From: Humidesulfovibrio sp.
Lineage (GTDB): Bacteria > Desulfobacterota > Desulfovibrionia > Desulfovibrionales > Desulfovibrionaceae
Direction: 5' to 3'
Length of the DNA: 64,000 bases
NCBI RefSeq assembly: GCF_031082295.1
Contig: NZ_JAVHLD010000004.1
Span: 117,216 to 181,215 of the forward strand
This document shows, in pieces, positions 61,041 through 64,000 of this stretch (position 1 is its first letter; every line of letters begins with the position of its first letter). The position numbers and the translations under genes are program-made. The notes below the pieces were generated by a model. That model made no database searches. It saw only the letters and a list, made by a program, of their open reading frames with translations, and was not told the DNA's origin.

Positions 61041-62399
61041 CTAAAAAATATCCAGTATGCGCCGGACCTTGCCAAGCATGTCTGCTGTGTCTGCGGCCAG
61101 GAGCCGGATCATTGGTTCCTTGCCGGGACCGCCTACATCCACTACGGCATCGACTCCGCACGGGGTTTTATGACGCTCAAGCGCGGTAATGGTGCCCCAG
61201 TCCATGGTGCCGCCCTCCATCTCCCGGTCGAGCTCGGGTTCGTCGGCGCGGTTGAAGTGGGCGATGGTGAGTCCTGCCCGCTTCACAGCTCCGACCGTGG
61301 ACTCGTTCATGACGATGTTCAACGCGCAGCTGAGCTTCGGGTTGATCTTGCGCGCGGCCAGCACAACCCTGGCCATGTGCGACGATGCGCCGAACTCCGG
61401 CCCGCCGGCCAGAATCACCTCGCCCCTGCGGGTGCAGGTGATGCGCCCGCCGAAGGCCGCCACGTCGTCGTGGGAGGCCGCGAAAGGCAGGGCCACGGCC
61501 AGGTTGGAGCGCACCTCCGGGATGAGCTTGGCGAAACGCGGCATGATGGCAAGCGCCTGCCCGGCATCGGCAAGATCGCGCAAAAGGCCGAGACGCGCCT
61601 GCTCCTTGACCAGCGGCACTGCGTGGTTGGGCGAGCCGCCACCCGCGCCGACGGCGTAGCTGGCGCGCAGGGCCGCGTGTAAAAAATGCTGGGCGCGCCG
61701 CACGGCCACCAGCATGTCGAGGCCAAGGCCCAGGTGCGCGGTGATGGCGGCCGAGAGCGTGCAGCCCGTACCGTGCAGATTCTTGGTATCCACGCGGGTC
61801 TGCATGAGGGGAATGGCCTTCTGCCCCGGCGTGACGTACCAATCCGTGCTGGCCGGGGAATCCATGTGCCCGCCCTTGATGAGCACGGCCTTGGGGCCAA
61901 GCGCCAGCAACCGTTCCGCCGCCTCGCAAATGTCCTGGGCGCTCTTGATGCGCATGCCCGCAAACAGCTCCGCCTCAGGCAGATTCGGTGTCAGCAGGTC
62001 GGCCAGGGGGAAGATGTTGCGGGCCATGGCCGCCACGGCGGATTCCTCCAGCAGGCGAGTGCCCGACTGCGAAACGCACACCGGGTCGACCACGAGCGGA
62101 AAATCGCGCTGGGCCAGAATCTGGCTCAAAGCCTTGATGATCTCCGCCGAAAACAACATGCCCGTCTTGGCCGCTCTCACGGTTAAATCCGTGGTCACGG
62201 CGCGGTACTGGCTCACAACGAACTCGGCAGGCACCGGGTGGATGCCGCTGACGCCGGTGGTGTTCTGGGCCGTGAGGGCAGTGATGACCGACGAGCCGTA
62301 GCCGCCGAGCATGGCGATAGTCTTGAGGTCGGCCTGAATGCCCGCGCCCCCGCAGGAATCGGACCCGGCAATGGTCAGAATGGTAGGACAGTGGTGCAT
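61041..62399 (-). CDS. thiD: bifunctional HMP-P kinase / thiamine-phosphate synthase (ThiDN)
   Basis: A 452-residue fusion. Residues 1-265 are ThiD: 'ILTIAGSDSCGGAGIQADLK', 'AAKTGMLFS' and 'NLHGTGCTLSAAITAHL'. Residues about 275-430 match ThiN ('IPEVRSNLAVALPFA', 'HDDVAAFGGRI', 'FGASSHMARVVLAARKINP'), a thiamine-phosphate synthase unrelated to ThiE and best known from archaea. The protein would phosphorylate HMP-P and join it to the thiazole phosphate. I found no TPP riboswitch core upstream. Confidence 0.92.
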   Translation of the reverse strand: MHHCPTILTIAGSDSCGGAGIQADLKTIAMLGGYGSSVITALTAQNTTGVSGIHPVPAEFVVSQYRAVTTDLTVRAAKTGMLFSAEIIKALSQILAQRDFPLVVDPVCVSQSGTRLLEESAVAAMARNIFPLADLLTPNLPEAELFAGMRIKSAQDICEAAERLLALGPKAVLIKGGHMDSPASTDWYVTPGQKAIPLMQTRVDTKNLHGTGCTLSAAITAHLGLGLDMLVAVRRAQHFLHAALRASYAVGAGGGSPNHAVPLVKEQARLGLLRDLADAGQALAIMPRFAKLIPEVRSNLAVALPFAASHDDVAAFGGRITCTRRGEVILAGGPEFGASSHMARVVLAARKINPKLSCALNIVMNESTVGAVKRAGLTIAHFNRADEPELDREMEGGTMDWGTITALERHKTPCGVDAVVDVGGPGKEPMIRLLAADTADMLGKVRRILDIF

Positions 62400-62514
62400 G
62401 GGAAAAGATCCTCAGAATATCGTCGGGTTGCGACGCAAGGGCTGCAGCGCCTTGAAATCGGGAAGCCTCGGAGGCCAGACGGTCGGGGAGGTCGAAGTCC
62501 GCTCGTGGCGACTG

Positions 62515-62949
62515 CTAGCCGCCAGTGCAGGTTAGCTTCACGTAATCGTCCAGCGAGACGCCACCCCAGGCCTTGCTCGTCCAGTAGGCCGTGGCCCAGA
62601 TCATGAGCGCGGTGGCTTGCAGATCGCTTAGGCGGCGCAGCTTGATCTCAAGGTTGCTGCGGCTTGCGCCGTGCATGATGTGGGCTTCGCGCTCCTCGCA
62701 GGCGCTCTCGACGCGCAACAAGAGGTAGGCCTGTTTCGACTGGTTTGGCAGGAGCCGCACCTCGCGATGGGCCTCCAGCACAGTCTTGAGCTCAGCCGTG
62801 GTGAACTCCACGGAGACACCGCGGATCATCTTGAAGAAGACATCCACAGCCCATGGCAGAATGAATTCAGCGCCAGCGCTTTTTGTCTTGAAGAAGTCCT
62901 TGAGCCACTTCTCATGGTCGTTGCTGATCCTGGCTGCGACTTGTGGCAT
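62515..62949 (-). CDS. hypothetical protein
   Basis: A 144-residue helical cytoplasmic protein of unknown family. The N-terminus 'MPQVAARISNDHEKWLKDFF' hints at a ribbon-helix-helix-like strand and helix, but this is weak. A strong GGAGGAG ribosome site precedes the ATG. It lies between an unknown gene and thiDN, with 115 bases to the latter; no functional link is evident. Confidence 0.7.
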   Translation of the reverse strand: MPQVAARISNDHEKWLKDFFKTKSAGAEFILPWAVDVFFKMIRGVSVEFTTAELKTVLEAHREVRLLPNQSKQAYLLLRVESACEEREAHIMHGASRSNLEIKLRRLSDLQATALMIWATAYWTSKAWGGVSLDDYVKLTCTGG

Positions 62950-63040
62950 GGTTGCTCCTCCGAAAATGACACGAGAGATAGAAAAGGGACTACCCTAAAG
63001 CAATGGTTTCAATCAAGAGTAAATCTAGAGCAAATCCTCA

Positions 63041-63763
63041 CTATTCCTGCAAACTTTCGCGCAACTGACGAAACATTTGCAGTAGAAACTCGTCAGAGAC
63101 CCGAACACCATCCTCGGACATGCCGACCAGTTCAGTGACATGATTGCCGCTTGGCGTCAGCACAGCCCTGGTTTCAAGGACGTAACAGCGCCTGTGACCA
63201 GCGTGCTGGCCGCTGATGGTCATGGTTAGGAACCAGTTGGTATTGCGCGCTTCCCAGAGGGTGCAGACAATGCGTCGGTGATCGCCGCCCCGCTCCACCA
63301 GGCGAACGAAATCACCCATGCACAGGGGCTGGCCAGAGACAACGGATACGCCGAGAAAATCACCCTGAACAGAGCGGACCACAAGAGGGCGTGCAAGAAA
63401 ATCATCTGGCGGGAAGTGTGTCAGGGCATCCTCCGCCAGCAAAGACTGGGACCGCAACGTCTGCACCTCGTCCTCAAGCTGACGGATTCGCTGCTCCTGG
63501 GACTGCAAAAAGGCTTGGCGCTCTCTCCCTGCGCGCAGCAAGTCCTCACGCATGGCGGACAGCTCGCGGCGCATGGTCGCCTGGGCTTCAAGACTTTCTG
63601 AAACCTTGAGCAGCGCGCCGTTCATGCAGCGCATGACTCCGTCCGCCAAGGCGGCAGACTCGCCTGGGGCAAGCGCCCCTCCCTGCTCCATGCGCCCAAG
63701 CAGGGCAAAACTCGCGGCAAGATCACGCTCCAATTGGTCAACGGACCAATCCATTTTCCCCAT
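63041..63763 (-). CDS. hypothetical coiled-coil protein
   Basis: A 240-residue protein with a coiled coil at about 60-110 ('RRELSAMREDLLRAGRERQA') and a C-terminal beta-rich domain. The end 'RRCYVLETRAVLTP' ... 'VGMSEDGVRVS' faintly resembles a PilZ domain (RxxxR then DxSxxG) but the arginine and aspartate pattern is incomplete. ATG 63763 has GAGGAGG 6 bases upstream. A 16-bp palindrome lies about 90 bases before it. Confidence 0.65.
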   Translation of the reverse strand: MGKMDWSVDQLERDLAASFALLGRMEQGGALAPGESAALADGVMRCMNGALLKVSESLEAQATMRRELSAMREDLLRAGRERQAFLQSQEQRIRQLEDEVQTLRSQSLLAEDALTHFPPDDFLARPLVVRSVQGDFLGVSVVSGQPLCMGDFVRLVERGGDHRRIVCTLWEARNTNWFLTMTISGQHAGHRRCYVLETRAVLTPSGNHVTELVGMSEDGVRVSDEFLLQMFRQLRESLQE

Positions 63764-63849
63764 GCGCGCCCTCCTCAGCAAGCCCTAAACTTGAAGCCTT
63801 GAGTTCAATTTCGATGAGCAAATTAATTTTTACTACTCCGCATCAGACG

Positions 63850-63865
63850 AATTGTCTAGACAATT
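63850..63865. repeat. perfect 16-bp palindrome, operator candidate
   Basis: AATTGTCTAGACAATT is fully symmetric and is followed at once by TATAAT (63866-63871). It lies in the divergent gap at the right edge. Confidence 0.6.
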
Positions 63866-63966
63866 TATAATTCTGATATTCCAGCCAAGTGCAAAAATGG
63901 GCGACATGATGACCGGCAGACACGGATGATTTCACAATATCACTAGGCGAGTGATTTTAATATTTC

Positions 63967-63996
63967 TTGCAGATTTTCAAATAAGTCTGCTATAAA
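63967..63996 (+). promoter_or_regulatory. candidate promoter pointing out of the window
   Basis: TTGCAG (63967-63972), an 18-base spacer and TATAAA (63991-63996). The gene it would serve is beyond the window. Confidence 0.4.
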
Positions 63997-64000
63997 TAAG

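Larger units (their letters stand above)
63764..64000. other. AT-rich intergenic region at the right edge
   Basis: A 237-base gap with no gene on either strand. It holds the 16-bp palindrome at 63850-63865, a small inverted repeat ATCACT/AGTGAT (63939-63954) and a candidate rightward promoter at the very end. Confidence 0.6.

Noticed and set aside
62400..62514. TPP riboswitch before thiDN
   Set aside because: The gap lacks the CTGAGA and ACC/GGATAATGCCAGC-type core elements.

Overview
The window is a dense, GC-rich stretch of bacterial chromosome, best explained as core genome of a sulfate-reducing Desulfovibrionales-type deltaproteobacterium. This is inferred from gene content and order: kdsA-kdsC-lptC-lptA-lptB-rpoN-hpf-ptsN-rapZ followed by mannose-type PTS genes and a manganese pyrophosphatase, an archaeal-type ThiDN fusion, PaaK next to a two-ACT protein, and a UGA-containing (selenocysteine) gene. 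There are no phage genes, insertion sequences or CRISPR arrays. Almost every gene is a housekeeping gene and the coding density is very high, with many 4-base ATGA overlaps.

Layout. 1-5460 (+): the 3' end of lnt, prfB with its programmed frameshift, a degenerate GGDEF protein coupled to a FlhG/MinD-type ATPase, an HU-family protein, an exported protein with an in-frame UGA in a CxxU motif, and dapA. 5480-17433 (-): pyrG-kdsA-kdsC-lptC-lptA-lptB (KDO and LPS supply and export), then rpoN-hpf-ptsN-rapZ and PTS IIA-IIB-IIC, then ppaC. 17495-18979 (+): purQ and tadA. 19023-22559 (-): an ArsB/NhaD-type transporter, rsfS, gpmI and a zinc-ribbon protein. 22766-25222 (+): paaK, an ACT protein and an Hpt protein. 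25238-31425 (-): uvrB-K+ channel-ligA-dapB. 31503-36281 (+): a hypothetical protein, a structured spacer, a CYTH protein, clpS-clpA and aat. 36278-40659 (-): cheA-cheR-cheB. 40747-45854 (-): trxA-trxB-bamD-hypothetical-EF-G paralogue. 45866-52654 (-): pcm, mrp, pgsA, a small protein, ftsB, a TPR protein, a lipoprotein, fbp and tsaD. 52832-54698 (+): a CBS protein and an M23 peptidase. 54719-61001 (-): tRNA-Leu, tig, clpP, clpX and lon. 61041-63763 (-): thiDN and two hypothetical genes. The right end is AT-rich with a perfect palindrome and a candidate promoter leading out of the window.

How the genes work together. Three themes dominate: outer-membrane and LPS assembly (KDO synthesis, the Lpt bridge, BamD, Lnt), protein quality control (trigger factor, ClpP, ClpX, Lon, ClpS-ClpA, Aat, thioredoxin) and signalling (sigma-54 with PTS-Ntr, RapZ and a partial mannose PTS; chemotaxis; an orphan Hpt). 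The most unusual signals are the likely selenoprotein at 3607-4491 with a SECIS-like hairpin, a PTS IIC gene whose natural frame is broken exactly at a T9 tract, LptA carrying two N-terminal SH3-like repeats, LigA with about 95 extra residues before its catalytic lysine, CheA with an MshEN-like insert, and a strongly structured leader in front of the CYTH gene.
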